The translations under genes and the position numbers were made by a program. The notes under the pieces are model-generated. The model saw only the letters and a program-made list of their open reading frames with translations. It was not told where the DNA came from and did no database searches. A stretch of DNA of 60,889 nt from Acidimicrobiia bacterium (GTDB lineage Bacteria; Actinomycetota; Acidimicrobiia; Spongiisociales; UBA5794): the NCBI GenBank assembly GCA_026985095.1, contig JALSQW010000032.1:1-60889 (forward strand). The letters are read 5' to 3'. The stretch's first letter is position 1, and each line of letters begins with the position of its first letter. Below, in pieces: positions 8,171 through 15,805 of this stretch.

Positions 8171-9123
8171 GTGGCGGCCTCGACGAGTCGGTCCGCAGCG
8201 GCTCCCGATCCGACCAGGGAGGCGGCCAGGAGCACGTAGAAGATCCAGATCGCATCGGCGATGGCCAGGTGGAGCACCTGGATCTCGAGCGGCGTGAGCA
8301 AGACGATGTTCGTCATCCCGACGAACATCTGGGTCAGGAGGAGTCCACCGATCCACAGGACCATCCGCCGCGTTCGGGCATCGGGATGCGACGCGAATCC
8401 GAACACGATCCACGCCACCACGACGCCGCCCACGATGGCGATGAGCGGGTGGGCGATCCGCACGTCGACGAGGAAGCGGGCGGTGCCGGTCAGCTCCGCC
8501 TTCGCGGACGCGGTCAACGAGTCCGCCGGCACCACGGTGTCGGCGAGGGCGTTCAGCGCGCCGGCGGCGCCGATGACGACGATCGTGAGGGCACCCGATG
8601 CCAGCCTTCCTCGGCCGGGCGCTCGCTCCGACCCGGGCGGTGGACGTCCCGAGCCCCACCACGCCGTGACGGCCAACGCTGCGAGCAGGAGGAACGTGTT
8701 GGTCAGATGGAGCGGCACGACGATCAACCGACCGATCGAGATGTCCTGGTCGACCCACCCGAAGAGCACGAGCGACGCACCGAGAAGCGACTCGACGACG
8801 AAGAAGACCCCGGCGGACACGGCGGCTCTTCGGACCACATGACCCTTCGGCCACAGGACGAACGCGAGGACGACGAGCGCCGCGACGCCGACGACGGCGG
8901 CCGCCGTCATGACCCGGTGGGTGAACTCGACGACGGTCTCGACGCCGGGACTCGGCGGGAACAACGCACCTCGACATCGGGGCCATGAGGCGCCACACCC
9001 GTCTCCGGAACCGGTCGCTCGGACGACCGCGCCGCCGAGGACCACCAGGACGGTGAAGACCAGGACCGCGTAGCCGAGCGTTCCGTAGCCTCGGAGGGCC
9101 TTGCTCCGCCAGGTATCGGGCAT
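8167..9123 (-). CDS. ctaA: Haem A synthase
   Basis: 318 residues with eight hydrophobic segments in two four-helix halves. CtaA oxidises the haem O methyl group to give haem A for cytochrome aa3. The EFTHR motif, VPLHLTNTF in the first half, and AHPLIA and VLHLAIAD in the second half supply the expected haem-ligand histidines. A Cys pair lies in the first outer loop (GCGASWPRC). The ATG at 9123 follows a TACCCT box (minus strand, 9131-9136) by 7 nt, suggesting a leaderless start. Confidence 0.93.
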   Translation of the reverse strand: MPDTWRSKALRGYGTLGYAVLVFTVLVVLGGAVVRATGSGDGCGASWPRCRGALFPPSPGVETVVEFTHRVMTAAAVVGVAALVVLAFVLWPKGHVVRRAAVSAGVFFVVESLLGASLVLFGWVDQDISIGRLIVVPLHLTNTFLLLAALAVTAWWGSGRPPPGSERAPGRGRLASGALTIVVIGAAGALNALADTVVPADSLTASAKAELTGTARFLVDVRIAHPLIAIVGGVVVAWIVFGFASHPDARTRRMVLWIGGLLLTQMFVGMTNIVLLTPLEIQVLHLAIADAIWIFYVLLAASLVGSGAAADRLVEAAT

Positions 9124-9130
9124 GGCTGGG

Positions 9131-9190
9131 AGGGTACCGCGTCCACCCGACCTCGGCACGTCCGGGATTCACCCCGATCGAAGGTAGCCT
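9131..9190. promoter_or_regulatory. Divergent promoter region, ctaA / small membrane peptide
   Basis: Two -10-like boxes face away from each other: TACCCT on the minus strand (9131-9136) 7 nt before the ctaA ATG, and TAGCCT on the plus strand (9185-9190) 7 nt before the ATG at 9198. No strong -35 elements are visible. Confidence 0.5.
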
Positions 9191-9197
9191 CGGTTCC

Positions 9198-9290
9198 ATG
9201 AAGAAGCTGCTCGTCCTCGTCGTCGTGGCCGCGCTGGCCGCGCTCGCGTACAGGGCGCTCACCGTCGAGGTCCCCGTCGATCGTCCCTGA
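9198..9290 (+). CDS. Small single-pass membrane peptide (30 aa)
   Basis: The frame MKKLLVLVVVAALAALAYRA continues to VPVDRP and stops at TGA 9288-9290. It is one hydrophobic helix with a positively charged start, reminiscent of the small DLW-39-type actinobacterial peptides. A TAGCCT box lies 7 nt upstream, so it would be the first product of a leaderless transcript that continues into the MenH-like hydrolase 19 nt later. No function is known to me. Confidence 0.5.
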   Translation: MKKLLVLVVVAALAALAYRALTVEVPVDRP

Positions 9291-9309
9291 CCGCCGAGGA
9301 TCGCTCGCC

Positions 9310-10089
9310 GTGCGGGAGCTCGGCACCGGGCCACCGATCCTCGCCCTCCACGGGTTCTCGTCCACCGGAGCCCAGTGGGCGGACCTCGGGACCCGCCTCG
9401 GGACGTCGATCCTGGCCCCCGACCTCCCCGGCCACGGTCGATCGACCGTCGCGGTCGATGGCGTCGACGACGTGGTCGACGCCATCGTCGACATCCTCGA
9501 ACGGTGCGACGCACCGCTCCCCATCATCGGCTACTCCCAAGGCGGCCGGATGGCCATCCTGACGGCACTTCGACGACCCGATCTGGTGTCCTCACTGATC
9601 GCGATCTCGGCCTCGCCGGGGATCGCCGACCCTGAGGCTCGGCGCCGGCGACGCGAGTCCGACGCCGCGCTGGCCGCCCAGATCGAGACGCTCGGGATCG
9701 ACCGGTTCCTCGACCTCTGGCTGACCCGACCCGTCACGTCCACCGAGCATCTCGACCCGGCCCTCCGCGCCGCCGATCGGGCAGTCCGTTCGGACAACAC
9801 GGCCGAAGGCCTCGCCGACGCTCTCCGCCGCTACGGCCAGGGAGCGCAGCCCTACGTGGGCGATCGACTCGCCGACCTCCCGATGTCGACGTGGTTCGTG
9901 GCGGGTCGAGCCGATCTTCGCTACGCCGGCCTGGCCGTCGAGATGGCGGTCGCCGCTCCCCACGGTCGCGCCGCGATCGTTCCCGGCGGCCACAACGTGG
10001 TCCTGGATGCTCCCACCGAGCTGGCAGCCGTCATCGATCGGGCGTTGGGTCAGTCACGAACCGGGCCGCGACCCGTCAGCAGCCAGTAG
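9310..10089 (+). CDS. menH: Alpha/beta hydrolase, probable MenH-type
   Basis: 259 residues of the alpha/beta hydrolase fold. The oxyanion region is LHGFSSTGAQW, the nucleophile Ser lies in IGYSQGGRM, the acid in FVAGRADLRY and the His in PGGHNVVLD. The segments YGQGAQPYVGDRLADL and VAGRADLRYAG resemble MenH (SHCHC synthase of menaquinone biosynthesis). No other men genes are in the window, so the substrate is inferred. The GTG at 9310 is the only reasonable start. The 3' end overlaps the convergent PsiE-like pseudogene by 40 bp. Confidence 0.7.
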   Translation: MRELGTGPPILALHGFSSTGAQWADLGTRLGTSILAPDLPGHGRSTVAVDGVDDVVDAIVDILERCDAPLPIIGYSQGGRMAILTALRRPDLVSSLIAISASPGIADPEARRRRRESDAALAAQIETLGIDRFLDLWLTRPVTSTEHLDPALRAADRAVRSDNTAEGLADALRRYGQGAQPYVGDRLADLPMSTWFVAGRADLRYAGLAVEMAVAAPHGRAAIVPGGHNVVLDAPTELAAVIDRALGQSRTGPRPVSSQ

Positions 10090-10504
10090 ACGAGGCCGAG
10101 GGCGACCAACGTTCCCGCCAGGGCAGCCATGAACGCCGGTCCCTCCACCTCCAGGACGATGAACGTCCGGCGACGGCCGGGATCGCCACCGACACCACCG
10201 TTCGTACCTGAACGATGTGGTCCGTCCGTGTGGCGAGCGGAACGATCGAATGTCGGAACTCCATCGCGATGAGGACGGTGAGGATGGCGCCGAACACGAG
10301 TCGGAATCCCGCCGGGTCCATCGGGTCGAGGGCGCCGCGGATCACCAGCTCGGCGACCTCCCGGACGAGCTGGATCAGGGTGACGACGATGACCACGCCG
10401 ATCAGCCAGGAGAGGATCATCGCCACGATCTGCTCGAACCGGTCGCACCAGGTCATGACCGCCCACTCGGAGCGGAGTGTCACCGGCGTCCCGTCACCGG
10501 CCAT
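10050..10504 (-). pseudogene. PsiE-like membrane protein with a frameshift
   Basis: The reading frame begins with ATG at 10504, overlapping the hbd stop (ATGA), and encodes a PsiE-like protein: helix MILSWLIGVVIVVTLIQLV, then FGAILTVLIAMEFRHSIVP and HIVQVRTVVSVAIPAVAG. Near 10163-10170 the family sequence leaves this frame and continues in another as TFIVLEVEGPAFMAALAGTL and VALGLVYWLL. Adding one base at that point restores a normal protein of about 151 residues. The total length of 455 nt also fits a single-base loss. It is either a real decay or a sequencing error; I see no slippery site for programmed frameshifting. Confidence 0.75.
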
Positions 10505-11337
10505 CAGGTCTCCCAGTCGTAGAAACCCCTGCCGGTCTTCTTCCCCAACCGGCCCTGGGCGACCATGTCGCGCAGCAACTGGGGTGGCTCGAAACGTTCG
10601 CCGTAGACGGTGGCCAGATGCTCGGCGATGGCCAGACGCACGTCGAGCCCGACCAGGTCCCCCGTGCGCAGGGGGCCCATGGGGAAGCGGTACCCGAGTT
10701 CCATCGCCCGATCGATGTCGGCGGGCTGGGCGACCCCTTCCTCCACCATGCGGATCGCCTCGAGCCCGAGGAGCACGCCCAGACGCGTCGAGGCGAAGCC
10801 CGGCGAGTCGTTGACGACCGCGGCCTGCATCCCGAGGAACTCGACGATCTCGAGGGTCTTGGTCACCGACTCGTCCGACGTCGCCGAACCCCTGATGACC
10901 TCGACGAGGTCCATCGCCCACACCGGATTGAAGAAATGCATGCCGATGAACCGATCCGGCCGCTCCAGCGGCTCGGCCAACGAATCGATCGAGATGCTCG
11001 ACGTGTTCGACGCCAGCACCTCGGGGCGCCTGGCCTCGGCGGCCACGAGCACGGCTCGCTTGGCATCGACGTCCTCGATGATCGCCTCGACGATCACGGC
11101 CAGCTCCTCGGGGAGTTCGTCGACCGATCCAGCGGGAACCAGCCGCGCCTTGGCGGCCCGCGGGTCGGCGAGCTTGCCCCGTCGGGCCGCTTCGTCGAGC
11201 GTCGCCCTGACCCGATCCACCGACGCGACGGCATGGTCCATGTCGATGTCGACCACCATCACCTCGGCACCGCGAGCGGCGAACCGGTGGGCGATGCCCA
11301 CCCCCATGACGCCCCCTCCGACGATCCCTACGCGCAT
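10504..11337 (-). CDS. 3-hydroxyacyl-CoA (3-hydroxybutyryl-CoA) dehydrogenase
   Basis: 277 residues, the normal size for single-domain Hbd/FadB-type NAD enzymes. The Rossmann motif GIVGGGVMGVGIA is at the N-terminus. SNTSSISI, then GMHFFNPVWAMDLVEVI with the catalytic His, and NDSPGFASTRL follow. It oxidises 3-hydroxyacyl-CoA in the cytoplasm. I chose ATG at 11337 because GAGGTG lies 6 nt upstream; a GTG at 11346 would overlap that site. It follows the acyl-CoA dehydrogenase by 10 bp and belongs to the same operon. Confidence 0.9.
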   Translation of the reverse strand: MRVGIVGGGVMGVGIAHRFAARGAEVMVVDIDMDHAVASVDRVRATLDEAARRGKLADPRAAKARLVPAGSVDELPEELAVIVEAIIEDVDAKRAVLVAAEARRPEVLASNTSSISIDSLAEPLERPDRFIGMHFFNPVWAMDLVEVIRGSATSDESVTKTLEIVEFLGMQAAVVNDSPGFASTRLGVLLGLEAIRMVEEGVAQPADIDRAMELGYRFPMGPLRTGDLVGLDVRLAIAEHLATVYGERFEPPQLLRDMVAQGRLGKKTGRGFYDWET

Positions 11338-11347
11338 CGCACTCACC

Positions 11348-12496
11348 TCACTTGAACGCCGCGATCCCGGTCAGATGCCGACCGATGATCAGCTTCTGGA
11401 TCTCACTGGTTCCCTCGTACAACGTCATCACCCGGGCATCACGAAGGTACTTCCCCACCGGGAACTCGTCGATGTACCCGTAGCCGCCGTGGATCTGGAC
11501 GCCCCGGTCGGCGACCCGGACCGCGGCCTCCGAGGCGTGGAACTTGGCGATGGTCGACTCGATCGTGACCGTCTCGCCCCGGTCGAACATGTCGGCGACC
11601 CGCAGGGTCAACAACCGCGAGGTCTCCACGTCGACGGCCATCTCGGCAAGATGCTCTTGGACGAGTTGGAAGGACGCGATCGGGCGACCGAACTGCTCGC
11701 GCTCACCGGCGTACGCGAGGGATGCTTCCAAGGCACCTCGGGCGATCCCGACACAGCCAGCCGCCACCGACATCCGTCCCCGGTTCAGCGCCGACAACGC
11801 CACGGCCAGGCCCTGACCCACCTCACCGAGGCGGGCGTCGTCGCCGACCCGGACGTCCTGCAGGGACAGCTCGGCGGTGTCCTGGGCTCGCAGACCCAGC
11901 TTCCCGGTGATCTTGTGTCGGGTGAGCCCCTCCGTGTCGGTGGGGACCGCGAAGGCCGTCAGGCCCCGGGGACCCTCACCGGTCCTAGCGAACACCAACG
12001 CCACCGCGGCCTTGATGCCGTTGGTGATGAAGATCTTCGAACCGTTCAACACCCACCCGTCGCCGTCGCGTCGGGCCGTCGTGCGCAGGCTCGCCGGATC
12101 CGAACCCGACGATGGCTCCGTCAGCGCGAAGCACCCGATCGCCGTGCCGTCGCAGAGGCCGGGGAGGAACCGGCGCTTCTGGGCCTCGGTGCCCCACCCG
12201 ACGATGGTCTTGCCCACCAGACCGACGTTGACCGAGATCACACCCCGGATCGACGAGTCCGCCACCCCGAGCTCCTCGAGGACGAGGCAGTAGCCGACGT
12301 TGTCGCACGGTGTGCCGCCGTACTCGGCAGGAAGGGTCAGCCCGAGGAACCCGACCTCGGCGAGCGCGTGCAGGACCGCCGGATCGTACTCCTCCGCCCG
12401 GTCCCACTCCCGCACGTGGGGGACGATCTCGGCTGCAGCGAACGCCGCCGCGGTCTCCCGGAACAGACGATGCTCGTCGGTCAGCTCGAAGTTCAC
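11348..12496 (-). CDS. Acyl-CoA dehydrogenase
   Basis: 382 residues, the standard length. FAD-binding segments GCFALTEPSSGSDPAS and KIFITNG, and the C-terminal MTLYEGTSEIQKLIIGRHLTG with the catalytic Glu, are all present. It introduces the alpha-beta double bond in acyl-CoA substrates; chain specificity cannot be read. The GTG at 12496 overlaps the upstream isomerase stop (GTGA). With the neighbouring hbd and crotonase genes it gives three successive steps of beta-oxidation-like chemistry. Confidence 0.93.
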   Translation of the reverse strand: MNFELTDEHRLFRETAAAFAAAEIVPHVREWDRAEEYDPAVLHALAEVGFLGLTLPAEYGGTPCDNVGYCLVLEELGVADSSIRGVISVNVGLVGKTIVGWGTEAQKRRFLPGLCDGTAIGCFALTEPSSGSDPASLRTTARRDGDGWVLNGSKIFITNGIKAAVALVFARTGEGPRGLTAFAVPTDTEGLTRHKITGKLGLRAQDTAELSLQDVRVGDDARLGEVGQGLAVALSALNRGRMSVAAGCVGIARGALEASLAYAGEREQFGRPIASFQLVQEHLAEMAVDVETSRLLTLRVADMFDRGETVTIESTIAKFHASEAAVRVADRGVQIHGGYGYIDEFPVGKYLRDARVMTLYEGTSEIQKLIIGRHLTGIAAFK

Positions 12497-13134
12497 GTCA
12501 TCTCCGTCAGGTCGTTGGGCCCGAATGTAGCCAGCCGCTCGGCGACGGCCATCGCCACGGTACCGAGGGCCGCAGCAGGGACCACCTCCCATACCAGACC
12601 CCATGCCTTCGCCGTGGCGGCGTCGATCGCCGATCCCAGCAAGGCGGCGGCGAGCGCCCGCGCCCGGCCGGCGGCGTGTGGCAGCAGCCAGGTCCCGCCG
12701 CCGTCGGGCATGAGACCGACGCGAGAGAAGGCCTCGACGAACCGCGCGTCGGTCGCCGCGATGACGACGTCGGCGGCCATCGCCAGACTCGCTCCGGCGC
12801 CGGCCGCGACCCCCTGAACGGCGCTCACGACGGGTTTCGGACCGTACCGGATGCTCCGCACGAGCGGGTTGTACGCCTCCTCGAGGCTGGCGCCGAGATC
12901 CAACGGCGACGCGCCGGGCGGTACGTACCGCAAGGAGAGGTCCTGTCCCGCACAGAAGGCCCGACCCTCCGCGTCGAGGACGATGGCCCCGACGTGTGGA
13001 TCCTGCATGGCCGCGTCCACCATCCGCCGCAAGCCGACGACCATCTCCGCGTCGAGGGCGTTGAGCTTGTCGGGTCGGGCCAGCGTCAGCGCGACGACCC
13101 GGCCCGTGCTCCGACGACGGATCGGATCGGTCAC
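12493..13134 (-). CDS. Short enoyl-CoA hydratase/isomerase (PaaG-like)
   Basis: 213 residues. Crotonase motifs are clear: RAFCAGQDLS, then GVAAGAGASLAMAADVVIA, then EAFSRVGLMPDGGGTWLLP. The last segment, with Asp where hydratases carry a catalytic Glu, resembles PaaG-type isomerases. Homologues are usually about 255-265 residues, so roughly the last 45 residues (the C-terminal helices that complete the trimer) are missing. The protein stops at FGPNDLTEMT where its stop overlaps the next gene. The GTG start at 13134 overlaps the upstream hydrolase stop. The enzyme may be altered or impaired. Confidence 0.82.
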   Translation of the reverse strand: MTDPIRRRSTGRVVALTLARPDKLNALDAEMVVGLRRMVDAAMQDPHVGAIVLDAEGRAFCAGQDLSLRYVPPGASPLDLGASLEEAYNPLVRSIRYGPKPVVSAVQGVAAGAGASLAMAADVVIAATDARFVEAFSRVGLMPDGGGTWLLPHAAGRARALAAALLGSAIDAATAKAWGLVWEVVPAAALGTVAMAVAERLATFGPNDLTEMT

Positions 13135-14057
13135 GGCCCCACGCCGACGAACGCCTCGATGGCGTCGACGAACTCGTCCGCCCTGGACAGGATCGCCTCG
13201 TGGCCCGACCCGAACATCTCGTGGACCCTCGCCTCGGGCAGGTACGACGCGAGCTGGTACTGGGTACGGGCCGGCACCACCTTGTCGTCGGACAGGATGA
13301 TCACCATGATCGGAACATCGAGGGTCCCCACCCACGGCCGCGAGTCGAACCGCAACACCGCGGCGCCCGACTCGTAGTAGAGGGTCGGGTCGCGGTTCAT
13401 CAGGTTCTCCCACAGCCAGCGGCCGTGTTCGGCAGCGACGATGCCCTGCCCGACGAGGAGACGGTACGTGACCATCGCCGACTCCTTCTTCGAGAGGCGG
13501 GCGGCGGCTCGCCCGAGCCAGAAGGCGACCCGGACCGCTCCCCGGTGACGGTCGATCGGGTGGGCGGCGGTGGCAGCCAGGACGAGCGACCGGACCCGGC
13601 CCGGGTACCGGCGGGCGAACGCCTGAGCCACCATCCCTCCCATCGAATAGCCGACGATCGACACGGCATCCTCGACGCCGATCGCGTCGAGGATGCCGGC
13701 CAACTCGTCGGCCAGGTCCTCGATGTCGAAGTGATCTCGGATCCGATCGGACTTCCCGTGGTTGCGATGGTCCGGCACGATGAGCCGGTAGTGCGGTGAC
13801 AAGCGGGGAAGGATCCGGGAGAACGTCATCAACGAGTCGAAGCTCCAGCCGTGGACGAGCACGAGCGGAGGCGCGGTCGGGTCGCCGAGTTCCCTGACGA
13901 AGAACTCGTGTTCCCCGACCACGACGGTGCGGCCCGTCACTCGGCTCGGGCGACGCTGGATCCCATGGAACCGGGGCGGGATCTCGGGTCCCAGGAGTCG
14001 CCATGCCACCCACGCCACGACGCCGTACCAGAGGGCCCGAGCGATCCGCCGGATCAT
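13131..14057 (-). CDS. Alpha/beta hydrolase
   Basis: 308 residues with an N-terminal hydrophobic segment (about 5-25) that may anchor it to the membrane. The fold is clear: [19 protein letters not shown], nucleophile in [12 protein letters not shown], acid in LSDDKVVP and His in GSGHEAI. The substrate is unknown; the acyl-CoA operon context suggests a lipid or thioester. The ATG overlaps the ferredoxin stop (ATGA at 14054-14057). Confidence 0.85.
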   Translation of the reverse strand: MIRRIARALWYGVVAWVAWRLLGPEIPPRFHGIQRRPSRVTGRTVVVGEHEFFVRELGDPTAPPLVLVHGWSFDSLMTFSRILPRLSPHYRLIVPDHRNHGKSDRIRDHFDIEDLADELAGILDAIGVEDAVSIVGYSMGGMVAQAFARRYPGRVRSLVLAATAAHPIDRHRGAVRVAFWLGRAAARLSKKESAMVTYRLLVGQGIVAAEHGRWLWENLMNRDPTLYYESGAAVLRFDSRPWVGTLDVPIMVIILSDDKVVPARTQYQLASYLPEARVHEMFGSGHEAILSRADEFVDAIEAFVGVGP

Positions 14058-14491
14058 CGCTCCCCTCCGAGGTCGTCGACGGCGAAGACGTACTCGGCCA
14101 CCGGTACGCCGCCGACGAGATGCTCGACGATGATCCGCTCCATCACCGCGGGGGTCACCGAGTGGTACCAGGTCCCATCGGGGTACACGAGCACGATCGG
14201 GCCCCGCTCACAGATCCGGAAACAGTCGACCTTCGAGCGGAGCACCGTTCCGCCGCCGTCGGTCGGCGGCGGTGGGGCGTCCAGGTCGTTCCCGCGCCAC
14301 GGGGCCGGAGCCGAAGCGAGGTCGAGTTCCTTGAGACGCCGCTTCAGGTACCGCCACAGCTCGGCAGATTCCTCGGCGGTCGAACACCGCGGCGTGGACT
14401 GCTGGGCGCAGACGAAGATGTGGCGGCGGAGCGTCCCGATCCCGAGCGACGTGGCGATCGCCTGCAGCCGATCCCTACCGACGTCCTCCAT
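14054..14491 (-). CDS. Thioredoxin-like [2Fe-2S] ferredoxin
   Basis: 145 residues. The sequence [20 protein letters not shown], then [26 protein letters not shown], places four cysteines as in thioredoxin-fold (2Fe-2S) ferredoxins. It is probably a cytoplasmic electron carrier. It leads the operon that runs through the hydrolase to the acyl-CoA genes and is divergent from selD, with 76 bp between the starts. GGGGAG about 9 nt before the ATG is a plausible ribosome binding site. Confidence 0.85.
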   Translation of the reverse strand: MEDVGRDRLQAIATSLGIGTLRRHIFVCAQQSTPRCSTAEESAELWRYLKRRLKELDLASAPAPWRGNDLDAPPPPTDGGGTVLRSKVDCFRICERGPIVLVYPDGTWYHSVTPAVMERIIVEHLVGGVPVAEYVFAVDDLGGER

Positions 14492-14567
14492 CGCGACAGT
14501 CTCCCCGACGCCGCCGGCCTATGGCAAGTCGCCGTCGGCGGTCCACGGGGCCGATACGCTGGGGCCC
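14492..14567. promoter_or_regulatory. Divergent intergenic region, ferredoxin / selD
   Basis: TACGCT at 14555-14560 lies 7 nt before the selD ATG and is a -10 candidate for a leaderless selD message. No strong -35 is visible, and the promoter for the minus-strand ferredoxin gene is not obvious. Confidence 0.45.
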
Positions 14568-15626
14568 ATGGAACCCATCCGCCTGACGGCTTTCTCGCAC
14601 GGCGCCGGCTGAGCGTGCAAGCTCGGCCCTGACGAGCTGGCGCAGGTCCTGCGCCGTCTGCACGCCACTGCACCGATCGAGCACCCGGATCTCCTCGTCG
14701 GGATCCCGGGCGGGGACGACGCGGCCGTTTTCCGTTTCCGGGACGATCTGGCGATCGTCCAGACGGTCGACTTCTTCACGCCGATCGTCGACGAAGCCGC
14801 CGACTGGGGCCGGATCGCGGCGGCCAACGCCCTCTCCGACGTCTACGCCATGGGTGGACGCCCACTGATGGCGCTCCAGCTCGTCGGATGGCCCAGGGAC
14901 CGCCTGTCGCTCGATCTTCTCGGCGACGTCATCGAAGGCGGAGCAGAGGTGCTCGCCGAGGCCGGTTGCTTGCTCGTCGGCGGCCACACCATCGACGACG
15001 CCGAACCGAAGTACGGGTTCGCGGTGACCGGACTCGTCCACCCCGACGATCTGATCACCAACGCGAACGCCGAACCGGGCGACATGTTGGTGCTGACCAA
15101 GCCGATCGGCACCGGCATCGTCGCCACGGCCATCAAGCGGGGCGAGGCCGACCCGGCGGTCAGGGACGCGGCGGTGGCGGCGATGCGCCGGCTCAACGAC
15201 GCGGCCGCGCGCGCGGCCACTCGGGTCAGGGTGAGAGCCGGGACCGACGTCACCGGCTTCGGCTTGCTCGGCCACCTCGGTGAGATCGTGCGAGCCTCCG
15301 GCGTCTCCGCCGAACTCCACGTCGAGGCCGTCCCGGTGCTTCCGGGGGTACCGGAGCTGATCGCCGCCGGCATGGTGCCGGGCGGGACCGTACGGAACCT
15401 GGAATCGGTGGCTCGGATGGTCGACTTCGGTGCGTTGGAGCGGCGATCACAGATCCTCCTCGCCGACGCGCAGACGAGCGGCGGGCTCCTCCTGGCCGTC
15501 CCGGCACCATTGCACGGGGCGCTGCTCGAAGCGCTCTCGGAGGAAGGCGTCGAGGCTGCCTCGATCGGGCGGATCGTCGCTCGCGGGTTCGCCGACGGAC
15601 CGACCGGACGGATCACCGTCCACTGA
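14568..15626 (+). CDS. selD: Selenide, water dikinase with selenocysteine (in-frame UGA)
   Basis: The gene reads MEPIRLTAFSHGAG-UGA-ACKLGPDELAQ and continues in the same frame to 15626, giving 352 residues when the UGA at 14610-14612 is read as selenocysteine. E. coli SelD is 347 residues with GAGCGCK at this position; here the first Cys is Sec15 and the second is Cys17. The downstream body is typical: GGDDAAVF, VDFFTPIVDEAADWGRIAAAN, SDVYAMGGRPLMAL, VGGHTI, TGFGLLGHLGE and AQTSGGLLLAVP. The enzyme makes selenophosphate from selenide and ATP. A start downstream of the UGA would lose the essential N-terminus. selA, selB and selC are not in the window. Confidence 0.93.
14610..14643 (+). promoter_or_regulatory. 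Candidate bacterial SECIS element
   Basis: Directly after the UGA, GTGC (14615-14618) pairs with GCGC (14640-14643), an A-G mismatch follows, and AGCTCG (14620-14625) pairs perfectly with CGAGCT (14633-14638) around a 7-nt loop GCCCTGA. A coding-region hairpin at this distance is what bacterial SelB recognises. Confidence 0.7.
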
Positions 15627-15647
15627 CCGCCCGGGCGATTCTCCGAC

Positions 15648-15675
15648 TTGCCGTCGGCTTCCACGGTCCTACCAT
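15648..15675 (+). promoter_or_regulatory. Possible promoter of the mgtE leader
   Basis: TTGCCG (15648-15653) and TACCAT (15670-15675) are spaced 16 bp, after the selD stop. A transcript starting near 15682 would run straight into three hairpins before mgtE. Confidence 0.4.
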
Positions 15676-15686
15676 CGATGCATGCT

Positions 15687-15780
15687 CGGGTCGCTCCGCG
15701 ACCCGACGGCAGGCCCCCTCGTCCCCCCTGGGGGGCCTGCCTTTCTTCACGGAGCCGGCGTCCCCCGCGGCGCCGGCTCC
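15687..15780 (+). other. Three consecutive hairpins upstream of mgtE
   Basis: Hairpin 1 is CGGGTCGC-TCC-GCGACCCG (15687-15705). Hairpin 2 is the GGCAGGCCCCC/GGGGGCCTGCC stem at 15708-15741 followed by TTTCTTC, a good intrinsic terminator. Hairpin 3 is GGAGCCGGCG/CGCCGGCTCC at 15751-15780. The block could simply terminate selD transcription, or act as a leader controlling mgtE. Confidence 0.7.
15708..15747 (+). terminator. Intrinsic terminator between selD and mgtE
   Basis: An 11-bp GC-rich stem (GGCAGGCCCCC with GGGGGCCTGCC) is followed by TTTCTT. It lies 82 bp after the selD stop. Confidence 0.75.
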
Positions 15781-15805
15781 GTCGTTCCCGATAGGCTGAC
15801 GCTCC

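Noticed and set aside
10160-10175. Programmed frameshift in the PsiE-like gene
   Set aside because: There is no slippery heptamer or downstream stimulatory structure at the frame change.
12490-12500. Selenocysteine read-through at the short PaaG-like gene stop
   Set aside because: The TGA is followed soon by further stops in that frame, and the next codons are not the missing crotonase C-terminus.
15627-15805. M-box riboswitch upstream of mgtE
   Set aside because: The region is short and I could not recognise the conserved M-box core; the hairpins look like simple stems. Kept only as a structured-leader observation.
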